Source of the DNA: an uncultured Acidobacteriia bacterium
Lineage (GTDB): Bacteria > Acidobacteriota > Terriglobia > Bryobacterales > Bryobacteraceae
NCBI GenBank assembly: GCA_903882645.1
Contig: CAIRXZ010000094.1
Location: 1 to 47,938 of the forward strand
DNA length: 47,938 nt
Direction: 5' to 3'
Both the position numbers and the translations under genes were made by a program. This document shows positions 16,548-25,028 of this stretch, piece after piece; the first letter of the stretch is position 1; each line of letters starts with the position of its first letter. The notes below the pieces were generated by a model that saw only the letters and a program-made list of their open reading frames with translations, ran no database searches and had not been told where the DNA came from.

Positions 16548-16654
16548 GCCCTCTGCCGCAACCGGAAGGCGGAAGACATGTGGGCTGGCAGCAACAACGT
16601 GCTGCCGGGAGCCACTTGACTTTCCCCTGTCTGTTGCCGCAGAGGGCTTTTTTT
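16548..16654 (+). ncRNA. Candidate structured RNA ending in an intrinsic terminator
   Basis: GCCCTCTGCCGCAAC at 16548-16562 pairs with GTTGCCGCAGAGGGC at 16633-16647 with a single mismatch, and seven T residues follow directly (16648-16654), as in a rho-independent terminator. Between the arms, GGCAGCA and TGCTGCC (16588-16607) form a perfect seven-pair hairpin with a six-base loop. An isolated terminator does not need a 70-base loop, so this looks like the closing stem of a small RNA or a structured leader that ends in a terminator. It matches no RNA family I recognise; 6S and SRP RNA were considered without a convincing fit. Confidence 0.5.
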
Positions 16655-16769
16655 GAAGCTCAGGTCAGAGGGACCGGATCGGCTGTTGAGAGCAGAAGCG
16701 GGTCGTGCTCGCGAGCACCTAAGGGTGTTACCGCCGAGATGTATCGCGGTCCGTCCCGACTGGCTGGAT

Positions 16770-16786
16770 GTGGCCACGCAATTGCA
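16770..16786 (+). promoter_or_regulatory. Candidate sigma-54 promoter of the gene at 16848
   Basis: GTGGCCACGCAATTGCA: TGGC at -24, perfect TTGCA at -12, GG-N10-GC spacing, 62 bases before the ATG. Confidence 0.6.
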
Positions 16787-16847
16787 ATGATGCACAGCGC
16801 GGACTCCAGGTTTGCAGACCTGCCGCCTTGTCACCAGGAGGTGCACT

Positions 16848-17375
16848 ATGCTCAACAGACTTACAAGGAACACGATCTTTGCAACGTTGATTCTCTCTTC
16901 AGCGGCGCTTTCGCCGCTCGTGCTGGCCGGAGATTCCGAACCTGTGGATCCCAAGATTGCCAAGAACATCATAATCACAGGCTGCCTTCACGCCGGGCAG
17001 CGCCCTGGTCAGTTCGTTCTGGTAGGCGTCACCGAAAGGATGCTTGCCGGGAAGGTAGTTCCGGCTCCCTATTCAATCTACATGCTGAATTCAACCAAAG
17101 ATATGAAACCGCTCGTGGGCGAGTTGGTGGATGTAAGCGGAGTGGTGATCAGCCGGGACAAGAAGCAGGGCACAATCAAGATCGACGTGGGCGGAGACGA
17201 AGGGGGCACTACGGATGTCACAGTTGCGGCGGGCTCGCGGAGCGTTACGACGAAAGGATTCGCCGGGACGCCGGCCGCGGAATCCGTTGTCGAACTGAAC
17301 CGGCCGGTCTATCGGGTGGACGTAGATAGCATAAAGCTAGTCCGTGTTGCGAACGGCGGTCCTGCCTGTCGGTAA
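16848..17375 (+). CDS. Secreted protein of unknown function
   Basis: A 175-residue exported protein. The signal peptide (MLNRLTRNTIFATLILSSAA, cleavage near VLAG) is preceded by CAGGAGGTG. The mature part has IIITGCLHAGQ, YMLNSTKDMKPLVGELVDVSG and GTIKIDV segments; the GELVDVSGVV pattern suggests an OB-fold-like beta barrel, but I cannot name the family. A single Cys early in the mature chain and one at the end could pair. It has its own sigma-54-like promoter and probably belongs with the envelope-stress genes around it. Confidence 0.75.
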   Translation: MLNRLTRNTIFATLILSSAALSPLVLAGDSEPVDPKIAKNIIITGCLHAGQRPGQFVLVGVTERMLAGKVVPAPYSIYMLNSTKDMKPLVGELVDVSGVVISRDKKQGTIKIDVGGDEGGTTDVTVAAGSRSVTTKGFAGTPAAESVVELNRPVYRVDVDSIKLVRVANGGPACR

Positions 17376-18081
17376 CTTAAGACGTCACAAGCCCCAGATG
17401 CGGTTTCGAACCGGGGACGGAGGCGCTCTTGCCTGAACTGGCGCGCCAGACCCGGCGATTCGGGCGATAGTCGAAGCTCCCGACGAAGAGCAGCGGCTAA
17501 GCTTGAGAATCAGCCACTACCTGACGAGAAGGGCCGGAGGCGTGGCCCGGAATGATGGAGCGGAATCTGTCCCGCCGCGTGGAACGGCTCGAATCGCGTT
17601 CCGCCACACGAGCTTCAGCAATTCGCAATAGTGTCTTCCGCCGCTCGGGCGCGCAAGTATGAAGGGCACTGCGCCGCCAAGCCGGCCGTCCAGGCCCGAT
17701 TCCTCCCCATATTCGTACAACATGCGGTGGTTGCCAGCGCCGGTGGATACAACTCCTCTCCGCTTCCCAGGCTGCGTAGCGGTATTCGTAGCAATTCCTG
17801 CATTCTGTGCGGCAATAACTGCATGGGCCGACAACCGGGCCGGAGAAGCGCCTGGCCGGGATCGTCGGCTTTGGCGGTGCGCCGCGTGTTCCTCAAGGTG
17901 CGGCAAGCACAACCCCGGAACGATGCGGCAGCCGGATTCCCCGCACTGTAATGCGCCGATGGACCTCGGAGTGCTTCTTGTTCACCAGGTGCGACCGGCC
18001 AGCCGAAGTCTTGCAGGCATGGTGCCCGGCAGAGCAAAGAGCCGGCCGCACAGATTTCCGCAGTAAAAGGAGAAGAAGCAG
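17376..18081. other. 706-base region without a supported gene
   Basis: Several overlapping frames exist on both strands, none with a motif, signal peptide, ribosome-binding site or a single dominant coding frame. It may hold decayed sequence. A weak sigma-54-like element (GG at 17961, GC at 17973) and the promoter of the gene at 18082 would lie near its end. Confidence 0.45.
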
Positions 18082-18849
18082 ATGAGTGTTTTGAGAACGG
18101 CAACAACAGCGGTTTTTTGTTTTGCGTTAATGGGCGCGGTATTCTCGCCGGGCGCAAAAGCAGACGAATGGAACAGGCAAACCGTGGTAACGTTTAGCGC
18201 GCCGGTGGAGATTCCGGGAGTCCACCTGACAGGGTGGGGGGTGTTGCCGGCGGGCACCTATGTTTTCAAGATTCTGGACTCGCAGTCCGAGCGCCACATC
18301 GTCCAGATCTTTGACAAGGACCAAGCGAGCATCCTCGCCACGATCATCGCCATCCCGAATTATCGCCTCAAGGCGACCGACAAAACTGTGATCACGTTCA
18401 GGGAGCGGCCGGCTGGTCAGCCGGAGGCGCTCCGCGCATGGTTCTATCCGGGCAAGAAGTGGGGCGAGGAATTCGTGTATTCGAAAGCGAGAGCGGTACA
18501 ACTGGCCAAAGAGACCAACACGCCCGTCCTCTTCACCCCGGCCGAGATTCCCGTGGAAGTCGCGAATCCGATCAAGTCGGCAGACGAGCCGGTTGTAGCG
18601 GCGCTGAAGCATGCGCCCGTGATGGCGATTAAACCCACTGGAGAAGAGGTGGAACTCGCCCAGGCGGTCACCCCGCCGCCAGCGCAGGAACTGGTAGCGG
18701 ACAAGAGCGACGCGACGCTAGTAGCGGCGAACACGCTGCCGAACGCGCTGCCGTCGACCGCGAGTTGGTTGCCGCTGATCGCGCTGCTCGGTTTCCTGGC
18801 TCTGGGCGGAGCCTGGACCCTCCGACTGGCGCAAAGGCGCGTTCGGTAA
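18082..18849 (+). CDS. Secreted protein with LPxTA sorting anchor
   Basis: A 255-residue protein with a signal peptide (residues ~1-27), a conserved domain (VTFSAPVEIPGVHLTGWGVL, PAGTYVFKILDSQSERHIVQIF, TFRERPAG, WFYPGKKWGEEFVY) common in Acidobacteria, a Pro/Ala/Glu-rich stalk, and a C-terminal tripartite anchor: LPSTA at 223-227, a membrane helix (WLPLIALLGFLALGGAW) and a basic end (RLAQRRVR). This anchor is the classic architecture recognised by sortases. A class D sortase is encoded 1.1 kb downstream with a VWFA gene between, so this is its likely substrate. AAAGGAGAAG precedes the ATG. Confidence 0.88.
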   Translation: MSVLRTATTAVFCFALMGAVFSPGAKADEWNRQTVVTFSAPVEIPGVHLTGWGVLPAGTYVFKILDSQSERHIVQIFDKDQASILATIIAIPNYRLKATDKTVITFRERPAGQPEALRAWFYPGKKWGEEFVYSKARAVQLAKETNTPVLFTPAEIPVEVANPIKSADEPVVAALKHAPVMAIKPTGEEVELAQAVTPPPAQELVADKSDATLVAANTLPNALPSTASWLPLIALLGFLALGGAWTLRLAQRRVR

Positions 18850-18951
18850 GGGGCTTGCTCCACCACGCGCGGCGCGCCCCTTTTTCCGACGCGCCTGCGG
18901 CGGGGGAGATCCGGCTAACTCGTAAGAACAGAGATCGGAAAGAAAGCAGCC

Positions 18952-19947
18952 ATGCGGAGGAGGCTATCGCGGACGGGAGGGCGTGGCGCGGCGAAAGCGA
19001 TCGCTCTCCCGATCCTTCTCCTAATCGTCCTGGCGGGCTACGCCGGACGTCAGGCGGAGCCTGCAACACAAGATTTGGACTCGGAATCTTTCCGAATCTC
19101 GGTGGACGTTGCCCTGGTGGTGTTGCACGCCACGGTGACCGACCGGCAAGGCGGCTTTATCTCCGACCTGGGCGAGCGGGATTTCGAGGTTTATGAGAAC
19201 GGCGTCCCGCAACGCATCCGGCTCTTCAGAAACGAGGATGTTCCGGTCACTGTGGGACTGGTTGTCGACCACAGCACAACGATGCGGCCGAAACTTGCGG
19301 AGGTTACCGCCGCGGCCCGGACCTTCGTGCGGTCGAGCAATCCGGAAGACGAGGTTTTCGTCGTCAACTTCAACGAGACGGTGTCGCTGGGCCTGCCCGG
19401 CGCGATCCGATTCACCAACAGCGCCGCAGCGCTCGAAGACGCGATTGCGAAGGCGCCTGCCGGAGGCGAGACGGCTCTTTACGATGCCATCGCCAAGGCG
19501 TTGGAGGAATTGCGGGCAGGCGGCCGGGACAAGAAAGTCCTGATCGTCGTCAGCGATGGCGGTGACAACGCGAGCGCGCGCAGCTTGGCCCAAGTCATGA
19601 AACTGGCCGGGCAATCCAGCGCCGTCATCTATACCGTGGGCGTATTTGACGCAGAAGATCCGGACCAGAACCCGGATGTGCTCAAACGCCTGGCGCTGGC
19701 GACGGGCGGCGAAGCCTTTTTTCCCGGCCAGTTCAGCGAAGTGGCGCCCGTCTGCGAGCGCATCGCCCGAGACATCCGCCATCAATACACGATCGGATAT
19801 GTTCCAATCAATCTGACTCGGGACGGCTCTTATCGCGCCATTCGGGTACTTGCGCGGGCGAAGGGCCACAACAGACTGTCCGTGCGCACGCGCACCGGCT
19901 ACATAGCCGGCGGCGAACCAGGGCTTGACAAGAAGGGCGCCAGATGA
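18952..19947 (+). CDS. VWFA-related acidobacterial secreted protein
   Basis: A 331-residue protein with an N-terminal membrane or signal segment (residues ~16-31), a short beta domain (FRISVDVALVVLHATVTDRQ then FISDLGERDFEVYENGVPQ) and a VWFA domain. This layout matches the acidobacterial VWFA family TIGR03436. The MIDAS is DHSTT (106-110) rather than the usual DxSxS, still able to coordinate metal in principle. The C-terminus ends VRTRTGYIAG. It lies between the LPxTA protein and the sortase and overlaps the sortase gene by four bases (ATGA), so production of the two is coupled. It probably works at the cell surface as a protein-binding partner. Confidence 0.9.
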   Translation: MRRRLSRTGGRGAAKAIALPILLLIVLAGYAGRQAEPATQDLDSESFRISVDVALVVLHATVTDRQGGFISDLGERDFEVYENGVPQRIRLFRNEDVPVTVGLVVDHSTTMRPKLAEVTAAARTFVRSSNPEDEVFVVNFNETVSLGLPGAIRFTNSAAALEDAIAKAPAGGETALYDAIAKALEELRAGGRDKKVLIVVSDGGDNASARSLAQVMKLAGQSSAVIYTVGVFDAEDPDQNPDVLKRLALATGGEAFFPGQFSEVAPVCERIARDIRHQYTIGYVPINLTRDGSYRAIRVLARAKGHNRLSVRTRTGYIAGGEPGLDKKGAR

Positions 19948-20579
19948 GGCTTATAGTCAGGAAAGAGCCGCTCAGGCGGATTCTGAAGTGGGCCCAGCGC
20001 GCGCTCTTTGCCTGCGCCGTCCTGCTTCTGGGCTATTGCGGATTCGCTCTGGCGGACGCCTGGGTTTTCCAGAGGCGCGAGAGCAGAGATCTCGACCGCC
20101 AACTGCGCGCTCAACGCGCGGCGAGCGAGGCCATACCTCAACCGGAGTCCGCCACTCCCCCGAGGGGCGCGCCTGCCGTCGCGCCGGGCGGTCTGATCGG
20201 CCGCATTGAGATCCCGCGTCTTCTCCTTTCCGCGGTCGTCGTCGAAGGGGTCGACAAAACCGCCGTGCGGCGCGCGGTCGGACATATTCCCGGCACGGCG
20301 CTGCCGGGGCAGCCCGGCAACGTAGGCCTCGCCGGGCACCGGGACACGTTCTTTCGGCCGCTGAAGGACTTGAGGATCAACGACGAGGTTCAAGTCTCGA
20401 CGCCGAATGGCAGTTTCAAGTATGAAGTCGAGTCGCTAAAGGTGGTGGAGCCCGACAATGTGGGAGTACTCGCTTCGTCAGGTGAGAACGTGCTGACGAT
20501 GGTGACCTGTTACCCTTTCTACTACGTCGGGCCGGCGCCCAAGCGGTTCATCGTAAGGGCAAGACAGGTGGTAAGATAA
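19944..20579 (+). CDS. Class D sortase
   Basis: A 211-residue transpeptidase with an N-terminal membrane helix (~20-40) and a sortase domain from residue ~82 (GLIGRIEIPRLLLSAVVVEG, GHIPGTALPGQPGNVGLAGHRDT). Catalytic residues are all present: His132 (AGHRD), Cys189 (VTCYPF) and Arg201 (PKRFIVRAR). Class D sortases cut LPxT-type signals and attach the protein to an amine. In a Gram-negative-type cell the acceptor and site are unclear. The start overlaps the VWFA gene, and its stop overlaps the next gene (TAATG), linking it to a receiver protein. Confidence 0.95.
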   Translation: MRLIVRKEPLRRILKWAQRALFACAVLLLGYCGFALADAWVFQRRESRDLDRQLRAQRAASEAIPQPESATPPRGAPAVAPGGLIGRIEIPRLLLSAVVVEGVDKTAVRRAVGHIPGTALPGQPGNVGLAGHRDTFFRPLKDLRINDEVQVSTPNGSFKYEVESLKVVEPDNVGVLASSGENVLTMVTCYPFYYVGPAPKRFIVRARQVVR

Positions 20580-21091
20580 TGAGCACTCTACATAGTTCCG
20601 GAATAGACGTTCGAGACGGGGGCGGCGATGGGTCGCCGGCGCCCGGAATGAGCTTGAAACGCGCTTCGGTTGTATCCCCAGCTCGAATCCTTGTAATCGA
20701 AGACAACCGCTCCGACGTCTTCCTTCTCGATCGGGCGTTGCATAAGCAAGATCTCCGGTTTGAGCTGGTTCACCTGCTGAGCGGCGGCGAAGCCCTCGCT
20801 TTCATCCGCCGGCAGGGCGCCTATGCGGACGCGGCAATTCCGAACCTGATTCTGGTGGACCTGAACCTGTCCAAGTATACCGGAGAAGACATTTTGCGCG
20901 AGATCCGGAGCGCCCGCCATCTCGGCGGCGTTCCGGTATGCGTGTGGAGCTCTTCGCGGTCCCGGCGAGACGAGGCCCTGCTCAAGGACCTCGGCGTCTC
21001 CCAATTCATCACCAAGCCCTCCGGTCTGGATCAGTTCATGGAGATCGGCAAGATTATCAAGGATCTGCTCGCAGGCGCCAAGAGCGGCTGA
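20579..21091 (+). CDS. Single-domain response regulator
   Basis: A 170-residue protein with a ~30-residue disordered leader and one receiver domain: acidic pair Glu41-Asp42 (VIEDNRSD), phospho-acceptor Asp94 (LILVDLNLSKYTGEDIL), and Lys146 (FITKPSG). It has no output domain, and its NRSD/DLNL signature is that of the Rcp1-like receivers paired with phytochrome-type kinases. The ATG overlaps the sortase stop by one base (TAATG), an unusual coupling of a receiver with a sortase. The CheB-CheR-kinase fusion encoded 200 bases downstream, with the HDLQEPLR type of histidine box common in phytochrome kinases, is a likely partner. Confidence 0.92.
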   Translation: MSTLHSSGIDVRDGGGDGSPAPGMSLKRASVVSPARILVIEDNRSDVFLLDRALHKQDLRFELVHLLSGGEALAFIRRQGAYADAAIPNLILVDLNLSKYTGEDILREIRSARHLGGVPVCVWSSSRSRRDEALLKDLGVSQFITKPSGLDQFMEIGKIIKDLLAGAKSG

Positions 21092-21206
21092 TGCCGGCTG
21101 GATTCCCGCCTTGCCGTCTGGCGAGATCGAGATGGCGTTACAATTCAGTCAGTTGGCTGGCCACCAACCGTAGGGACCAACCGCCGGCGCAGATGCGGGT
21201 GCGAGA

Positions 21207-21223
21207 GTGGCGCTTCGCGTGCT
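21207..21223 (+). promoter_or_regulatory. Possible sigma-54 promoter of the CheB-CheR-kinase gene
   Basis: GTGGCGCTTCGCGTGCT has GG-N10-GC spacing, TGGC at -24 and GTGCT at -12, and lies 69 bases before the GTG start. Moderate match only. Confidence 0.35.
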
Positions 21224-21290
21224 CTATTCGTCGCGCTCCTGTACCAATGATGATGCTCGTTCGTCCCGGCGAGAAAGGTAATGGTGGCGT

Positions 21291-24200
21291 GTGGCAATAA
21301 AGGCTGGCAGCGGCCGGCGAGGCGAGACCGCACGTTCCGCGCGTGCGGCTGACCCGCCCCGCCCGAAGCGACGAACCACATCGAATTGGAAGCCCTCCGC
21401 GGCAGTCGTAAAGCCCGTTTCCGCGGCGGCTGCCGTGCGGCCGGCCGCCAGAGACCGCGCCGAGGGCAGTTCCCTCCCCATTGTTGTTGGAATAGGAGCC
21501 TCCGCCGGCGGACTGGAGGCATTCACGGAGCTGCTCAGCCATTTGCCGAACGATACCGGCATGGCATTCGTGCTGATTCAGCACCTCGATCCGAGTCACG
21601 AAAGCCATCTGACGGAGCTGCTTTCCAAGGCAAGCAAGATGCCTGTCTCCGAAGTGAAGGGCGAGACTCGCGCCGAGGCCAATCATGTTTACGTGATTCC
21701 GCCACGATGCAACCTGGACATTTCCGATGGAGTCCTGCACACTCCGCCCCGCCCGGACAGCGGCCGCAACATGCCGCTCGACTTCTTTCTCCGAGCTTTG
21801 GCGGCAGACCGGGGCAGCAATGCCATCGGCGTCGTCCTGTCGGGAACCGCGTCGGACGGGACGCTGGGTCTCAAGGCGATCCAGGCCGCGGGCGGTATCA
21901 CCTTCGCTCAGGAAACTCAAACCGCAAAGTATGACGGCATGCCACGAAGCGCCATCGCCGCCGGCGCGGCGGATTATGTGCTGCCGCCTACCGGAATCGC
22001 GCGGCAACTGGCGGCCGTCGCGCGCGATTCTCGGGTCCCGATAGCGCCGCGGGAGGCGATCGAGCCGCCGGAAGGCGCCGAACTGGCCGAGATACTCCGG
22101 CTCGTGCGAAGCGTCACCGGAGTGGACTTCACCTACTACAAGCACAGTACCCTCGCGCGACGCATCAAGCGCCGCATGGCCCTGCGCGGGTTCGAGAAGC
22201 TGGAAGACTACAGCCGGGAACTCGAGCGGAACCGCGAAGAAGCGGCCGCGCTGTGCGAGAACTGTCTTATCACCGTCACTGCATTTTTCCGGGAGCCAGA
22301 GGTCTTCGAGGAACTAAAGAGGAAGGTGTTCCCCGCTCTGGTTGAGAATAGAGGGCCCGAGGATCCGATCCGGATCTGGGCGCCCGGGTGCGCCACCGGC
22401 GAGGAGGCCTATTCGATCGCCATCTGCTTGATGGAGTTCCTGGAAGACGCGAAAGTCAGCGTACCGTTCGAGGTTTTCGCCACCGACATCAGCGAAGCAG
22501 CCATTGAAAAGGCCCGCGCCGGCATATACAAGGACCCTGCGCTGGCCCACGTCTCGCCGCAGCGATTGGCGCGGTTTTTCACCAGAACGGAGCGCGGGTA
22601 TCAGATCGCGAAGTCCATCCGCGACGTGTGCGTTTTTGCCAGGCACAACGTGGCGCAGGACCCGCCTTTCTCCAAGCTGGACCTCGTCAGTTGCTGTAAC
22701 GTGCTGATCTACCTTGGAGCCGTACTGCAACGCAAGGTGTTGTCGATCCTGCAATACGCCCTCAAGCCAACGGGCTTCCTGGTGCTCGGTCCATCGGAGA
22801 GCATCGGCACGCTTTCCGAGTCGTTTCATCAGGTGGACAAGACTCACAAGATCTACTGCATGCGGCCGGCCGAGAACACGCCGGCGCCTCGCCCAAGCGC
22901 AGAACGTCGCGCCGAAGGCCGGGTGCATGTCCAGGACAAAATCGCCGAGGGCCGGGTGGGGCCGGAAGTTCTGCGGGAAGCCGACCGGTTGGTTCTTTCC
23001 GAACATGCTCCGCCAGGCGCCATCATCGACGATGGTATGAACATCGTTCACGTGCGGGGCCGCACGGCTCCGTATTTGGAGCTTTCGCCGGGCGAGCCGA
23101 CCCGGAATCTTCTAAGAATGGCGCGTGAAGGCCTGATTGCGGCCCTGGATAAGGCGATCCGCGCCGCCAGACGAACGAACCTCATTGCCAAGGAAGACGG
23201 CTTCCGGATCGAAGACGGCGGCCAGTTAAAAGAGGTCGCAGTCAAGGTGATCCCGTTCAGGGGCTCGTCCGCTTCCAAGGAACGCTATTTCCTGGTTCTG
23301 TTCGAGGACGCCGAGCCGAACGGCGGCCCGAGAGCGACGCGCAAGCCCGCGATACAGGATAACGGGGGCAGCGCCCGGCTGCGGCGCGAACTGGTAGCGA
23401 CCAAGGAGTACCTGCGATCGATCGTCGAGGATAATGCAGCCACCCTGGAAGAGCTTAGAGCGGCGAACGAAGAGGCGCAGGCGGGCAACGAGGAACTGGA
23501 AACCGCGCAGGAAGAGCTGGAATCGGCCAACGAAGAGCTGAACACGCTCAACGAAGAACTGAAGATCAGCAACGTGGAGTTCAGCAAAGTCAACCGGGAT
23601 CTGACCAATCTTCTCGAAAGCATCAGCATACCCCTTGTGATGGTTGGGCGCGATCTGCGCATTCGCCGCTTTACGCGCGCGATGGAACCGATGCTGAACC
23701 TGATCGCCTCCGACGTCGGACGGTCGATAACCGATCTTCAGCCTCAAATGGAGCTGCCCGATTTGCGGCGGCTGCTCTTGGACGCGATGGAAGGCCGTGA
23801 TCGGAAACCGCGCGATGTCCGCGACTCGCACGGCCATTGGTATTCGCTGCGCATTCTCCCGTCCGTGGGACCGGATGGCAAAACCGACGGCGCCGTGCTG
23901 ATGTTGATCGATGTCGATGCCGCCAAACGCGGCCTCGATTTCGCCGAAGCGATTGTAGAAACCGTGCGGGAGCCTCTGGTGATCTTGAACCAGAACCTGC
24001 AAGTCATGAAAGCGAACAAGGCGTTCTACCAGACGTTCCAGGCCGCGCGGGAGGAGACGGAAGGGCGTCTTATCTACGACCTCGGGAACGGACAATGGAA
24101 CATGCCGAGGCTTCGCGAGTTGTTGGAGAACATTCTCCCCGCGCACACGACGTTTCGGGACTTCGAGGTGACGCACGAATTTGAGCGTGTCGGCCGGAAA

Positions 24201-25028
24201 GTGATGCTGCTCAACGCCAGCGAGATTTTCAACCCGAATGCGCAGGCGCGGACGATCCTTCTGGCGATCGAGGACGCAACAGACCGCAAGCAGGCGGAGG
24301 AAGCGCTCCGGACAACCAATGCCGAACTGCAGCATTTCGCCTATGCGCTCACGCACGACTTGCAGGAACCTCTACGGATGGTAGTGAACTTTACCGAGCT
24401 GTTGGGGCGGGAGTATGCGGGAAAGTTAGGCTCGGGAGCGGACCAATACATCTCCTATTCCGTGGATGGGGCCCTGAGGATAGAAGCCCTGCTAAAGGCC
24501 CTGCTTGCCTATTGGGAGGTTGCCGAGCGGGAGCAGAGCGGCTTCGCCTTGATCGATAGCGGCGCCGTCCTCGCCAAAGCGCTGCTGAACCTCCAGGCGG
24601 CCATCGCGGAGAGCGGCGCCATCGTAACCTCCGATCCGCTTCCGACGGTAGTTGCCGAAGAGGTCACGCTGATGCAGCTTTTCCAGAACCTCATTTCCAA
24701 TTCGATCAAGTACAGAGGCGAGGAAACACCGAGGATCCATGTTTCGGCCGAGAGAAACGTGGAAGGTTGGCTGTTTGCGGTGCGGGACAACGGAATCGGC
24801 ATCGATCCGCAAGACACCGAGCGGGTGTTCGGTATGTTCAAACGCTTGCATGGAAGCGAGATTCCCGGCACGGGCATCGGTCTTGCGATCTGCAAGAAAG
24901 TCGTAGAGCGGCAGGGTGGACGAATCTGGGTAGAATCGGAAAAGGGGAGGGGCGCCACGTTCAAGTTCACAATTCCCCCCGCGGGGGGCATAAATGAGAC
25001 CTCGTGGATTGAAAATGGGCAGCTCTGA
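21291..25028 (+). CDS. CheB-CheR-PAS-histidine kinase fusion
   Basis: A 1245-residue soluble signalling protein starting with GTG. Residues ~60-250 are a CheB methylesterase with the catalytic triad Ser71 (GIGASAGG), His98 (IQHLDP) and Asp189 (GTASDGTLG), but no receiver domain. Residues ~265-530 are a CheR methyltransferase (IWAPGCATGEEAYSIA). A Glu/Asn-rich coiled coil (residues ~720-770) follows, then two PAS-like domains, a HisKA box with His1022 (THDLQEPLRMV) and a HATPase domain (DNGIGIDPQ, GTGIGLAICKK). CheB/CheR/PAS/kinase fusions are known, usually outside chemotaxis operons and often with stress or light signalling. It overlaps the next kinase gene by 35 bases. Confidence 0.93.
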   Translation: MAIKAGSGRRGETARSARAADPPRPKRRTTSNWKPSAAVVKPVSAAAAVRPAARDRAEGSSLPIVVGIGASAGGLEAFTELLSHLPNDTGMAFVLIQHLDPSHESHLTELLSKASKMPVSEVKGETRAEANHVYVIPPRCNLDISDGVLHTPPRPDSGRNMPLDFFLRALAADRGSNAIGVVLSGTASDGTLGLKAIQAAGGITFAQETQTAKYDGMPRSAIAAGAADYVLPPTGIARQLAAVARDSRVPIAPREAIEPPEGAELAEILRLVRSVTGVDFTYYKHSTLARRIKRRMALRGFEKLEDYSRELERNREEAAALCENCLITVTAFFREPEVFEELKRKVFPALVENRGPEDPIRIWAPGCATGEEAYSIAICLMEFLEDAKVSVPFEVFATDISEAAIEKARAGIYKDPALAHVSPQRLARFFTRTERGYQIAKSIRDVCVFARHNVAQDPPFSKLDLVSCCNVLIYLGAVLQRKVLSILQYALKPTGFLVLGPSESIGTLSESFHQVDKTHKIYCMRPAENTPAPRPSAERRAEGRVHVQDKIAEGRVGPEVLREADRLVLSEHAPPGAIIDDGMNIVHVRGRTAPYLELSPGEPTRNLLRMAREGLIAALDKAIRAARRTNLIAKEDGFRIEDGGQLKEVAVKVIPFRGSSASKERYFLVLFEDAEPNGGPRATRKPAIQDNGGSARLRRELVATKEYLRSIVEDNAATLEELRAANEEAQAGNEELETAQEELESANEELNTLNEELKISNVEFSKVNRDLTNLLESISIPLVMVGRDLRIRRFTRAMEPMLNLIASDVGRSITDLQPQMELPDLRRLLLDAMEGRDRKPRDVRDSHGHWYSLRILPSVGPDGKTDGAVLMLIDVDAAKRGLDFAEAIVETVREPLVILNQNLQVMKANKAFYQTFQAAREETEGRLIYDLGNGQWNMPRLRELLENILPAHTTFRDFEVTHEFERVGRKVMLLNASEIFNPNAQARTILLAIEDATDRKQAEEALRTTNAELQHFAYALTHDLQEPLRMVVNFTELLGREYAGKLGSGADQYISYSVDGALRIEALLKALLAYWEVAEREQSGFALIDSGAVLAKALLNLQAAIAESGAIVTSDPLPTVVAEEVTLMQLFQNLISNSIKYRGEETPRIHVSAERNVEGWLFAVRDNGIGIDPQDTERVFGMFKRLHGSEIPGTGIGLAICKKVVERQGGRIWVESEKGRGATFKFTIPPAGGINETSWIENGQL

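Noticed and set aside
16705-16718. Perfect palindrome GTGCTCGCGAGCAC
   Set aside because: It is a single copy, not placed on a promoter or start codon, and of a length expected occasionally in GC-rich DNA.
16725-16740. gttaccgccgag, similar to the outer end of the GxxExxY inverted repeats
   Set aside because: Only 12 bases agree and no second arm or gene is associated.
17395-17430. Sequence resembling a tRNA T-arm (cggtttcgaaccg)
   Set aside because: Only a short stem is possible, and no acceptor, D or anticodon arms can be drawn on either strand.
21138-22145. 335-codon minus-strand frame over the start of the CheB-CheR-kinase gene
   Set aside because: It has no motif or ribosome-binding site and lies antisense to an intact CheB domain.
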